From Peptococcaceae bacterium UBA7185 (GTDB lineage Bacteria > Bacillota > Peptococcia > Peptococcales > Peptococcaceae), in contig DKVF01000092.1 in assembly GCA_002491065.1 (NCBI GenBank), positions 1 to 23,363 of the forward strand: 23,363 nucleotides of DNA. The letters run 5' to 3'. A program made the position numbers and the translations under genes. Under the pieces are notes generated by a model. The model saw only the letters and a list, made by a program, of their open reading frames with translations, was not told the DNA's origin and made no database searches. Positions 21,999-23,363 of the stretch are shown one piece after another; the first letter of the stretch is position 1; each line of letters starts with the position of its first letter.

Positions 21999-22100
21999 AC
22001 GCTAGCAAATGCAGCAAAGAAGAACACAATAAGTTATATATATGTACCAATTATGATCATACTGATACGATTATATCTTATATTTAAATATATCATTTAA
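21999..22100 (+). pseudogene. 33-codon membrane peptide frame starting at ACG
   Basis: AAAGGAGGGG (21985-21994) is followed 4 bases later by ACG, then a frame LANAAKKNTISYIYVPIMII... ending in a hydrophobic, positively charged tail (LIRLYLIFKYII) and TAA. A single C-to-T change would create an ATG at the ideal distance. Either the start has been lost or a rare ACG start is used. No family is recognised. Confidence 0.35.
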
Positions 22101-22166
22101 GTCAAATTGAGTCAATAAAGCCATTTCATAGTGAGTTTTAGGAAAGAATATCTCTGTAAATCGTTC

Positions 22167-22194
22167 AGTGTTGGTGTCTACAACACTTTTCTTT
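22167..22194 (+). terminator. Terminator-like hairpin upstream of the second LysR gene
   Basis: AGTGTTG-GTGTCTA-CAACACT (22167-22187), followed by TTTCTTT. It may end transcription from the small peptide genes. The remainder of 22195-22372 shows no gene. Confidence 0.5.
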
Positions 22195-22372
22195 GTAACA
22201 TGTCAGCTAGGGATGATGGAAGTTTTTCAGAAAAAATGGGAATGAGGGCGCTAAATCTCTAAAAATCATATTTTCCGATTATTGAGTAAAGTGATGATTT
22301 TTATAAGAATAAACTTTAGGTAACTCGTTTATATTAAGTATTAGGCAGGATGTGCAAGAAAAGAGGGTTATT

Positions 22373-23326
22373 ATGCAAATGGAGCAAGTTATGTATTTAA
22401 AAGATATTGAAAAAACAAATTCGATTACACAGACAGCAGAACGATTTTATATTACACAGCAAGCATTAAGTTATTCTTTAAAAAAATTAGAAAAAGAATT
22501 TGATGCTGAACTGTTTAAACGTACAAGCCATGGTGTCATCTTGACTGACGCTGGGAAAGATTTTTTGTATTATGCAGAAAACTTATTAGAAGAATATCAA
22601 CAGTTGCGGTTACACTTTGCAAACAGAAATCCTGTGCAGCAAAAAGAAATAAGTGGAATTGTACGGGTAGGATGTCTTTCTAGGTTATTAGATTGTTTTT
22701 TAATTGATATTATTGAAAAAGCATATTTACAGTGTCCAAATATAAAAATGATAGTGTTAGAAGAAACTAGGACGAGTATTATAAAAAAACTGGTTGAGAA
22801 AGAAATTGATTTGGGAATTTTTATTATTTCAGACAATTTAGTAGATTATTTTTTTCAAGGTAGTATTGAACAACCGTATCCCGACACCATTGATTGGTTA
22901 AGAATTTATCGAGACGTTCAAGTTATTTGCATGAAGAAAGATGAAAGAACATCGGCAGAGAAGTTTTTAGGAAAAAATATATGGACAGAATTCCCTTTTT
23001 GTGGATTTAACAACAGCGATGATCCAGATTTTCGGAATTTGCGTGCAAGTGTAGAAAGTTTTCCTGATCCGTTTCCTATTCAACACAGTCAATTTTTTTC
23101 AAATAATATTTCGTTTCATAAAAATTTAATCAAAAGAGGGTTAGCGGTCAATGTGATCAGTTCATTTGAGTTCTCCAAAAATTATCGAAAACACACATAT
23201 TTAACCCCAATTCCATTTGATTTTGATGCTGCAGTATCATACTATGTATGCTGGAATAAGAAGCAACCTTTTACAGAAGCTATCCAAAAGATTTATGATA
23301 TGATTGTTCAATATCCATTTTCTTAG
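22373..23326 (+). CDS. LysR-family transcriptional regulator (AT-rich copy)
   Basis: 317 aa. Winged helix-turn-helix at residues 1-65: YLKDIEKTNSITQTAERF, then ITQQALSYSLKKLEKEFDAELF, then KRTSHGVILTDAG. The effector domain follows from about 95 (GIVRVGCLSRLLDCF). It differs from the 14715 regulator in most positions and uses far more A/T in third positions, so the two are not recent duplicates and this one looks acquired. A GTG at 22352 is in frame, but ATG 22373 is 5 bases after GAGGG and is preferred. The target is probably right of the window. Confidence 0.85.
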   Translation: MQMEQVMYLKDIEKTNSITQTAERFYITQQALSYSLKKLEKEFDAELFKRTSHGVILTDAGKDFLYYAENLLEEYQQLRLHFANRNPVQQKEISGIVRVGCLSRLLDCFLIDIIEKAYLQCPNIKMIVLEETRTSIIKKLVEKEIDLGIFIISDNLVDYFFQGSIEQPYPDTIDWLRIYRDVQVICMKKDERTSAEKFLGKNIWTEFPFCGFNNSDDPDFRNLRASVESFPDPFPIQHSQFFSNNISFHKNLIKRGLAVNVISSFEFSKNYRKHTYLTPIPFDFDAAVSYYVCWNKKQPFTEAIQKIYDMIVQYPFS

Positions 23327-23363
23327 GGAAAATGTAAATGTGAAATAAATTTTTTTATTAATG

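Overview
The window looks like the chromosome of a gut-type Gram-positive-lineage anaerobe (Bacillota, Clostridia-like). Supporting signs are strong AGGAGG ribosome sites, frequent TTG starts, an SLH/Listeria-Bacteroides-repeat surface protein, a DnaD plus DnaI/DnaC-type helicase-loading pair, AzlCD, FeoB and a serpin. No rRNA, tRNA or CRISPR array is visible. Genus cannot be fixed by eye.

Layout. 1-1494: 3' part of a secreted surface protein with three beta repeats and SLH modules, followed by terminators and a palindrome. 1814-4424 (minus): a three-gene ABC importer of the nitrate/sulfonate/taurine/pyrimidine class. 4685-9286 (plus): a tight housekeeping operon of PepT-like M20 peptidase, SfsA nuclease, a P-loop/Asp23-like protein, DnaD-like protein and DnaC/DnaI-like AAA+ ATPase. 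9467-10972: MFS transporter and a small membrane protein. 11113-12573: consensus promoter, hairpin leader, azlC, azlD and a DUF1653 gene.

12828-14391 is a gene graveyard: an intact small XRE regulator, a twice-deleted and frameshifted hsdM, a frameshifted IS3-type transposase tail, and a response regulator cut off after its receiver domain. 14715-17285 holds an intact LysR regulator and a lipoprotein serpin with an inhibitory hinge.

17291-23363 is accessory DNA. A large serine recombinase ends 36 bases from the point where FeoB similarity begins on the same strand. The feoB 5' part is absent from the window, as expected if an element has inserted in feoB and runs beyond the right edge. Next to the recombinase lie: a candidate ~100-nt RNA with its own promoter, two hairpins with the same UUGGUAG loop and a terminator; two Uma2-family nuclease genes with almost identical first 113 bases but divergent remainders; and between them a compact locus that has every part of a par/Fst-style type I toxin-antitoxin (27-aa membrane peptide, convergent antisense RNA, shared two-way terminator, direct repeats whose three mismatches all keep G-U pairing). 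Beyond these is an AT-rich stretch with small peptide frames and a second LysR gene.

The best leads are the type I toxin-antitoxin locus (20357-20626), the twin-loop RNA (19612-19745), and the recombinase/feoB junction (about 18130).
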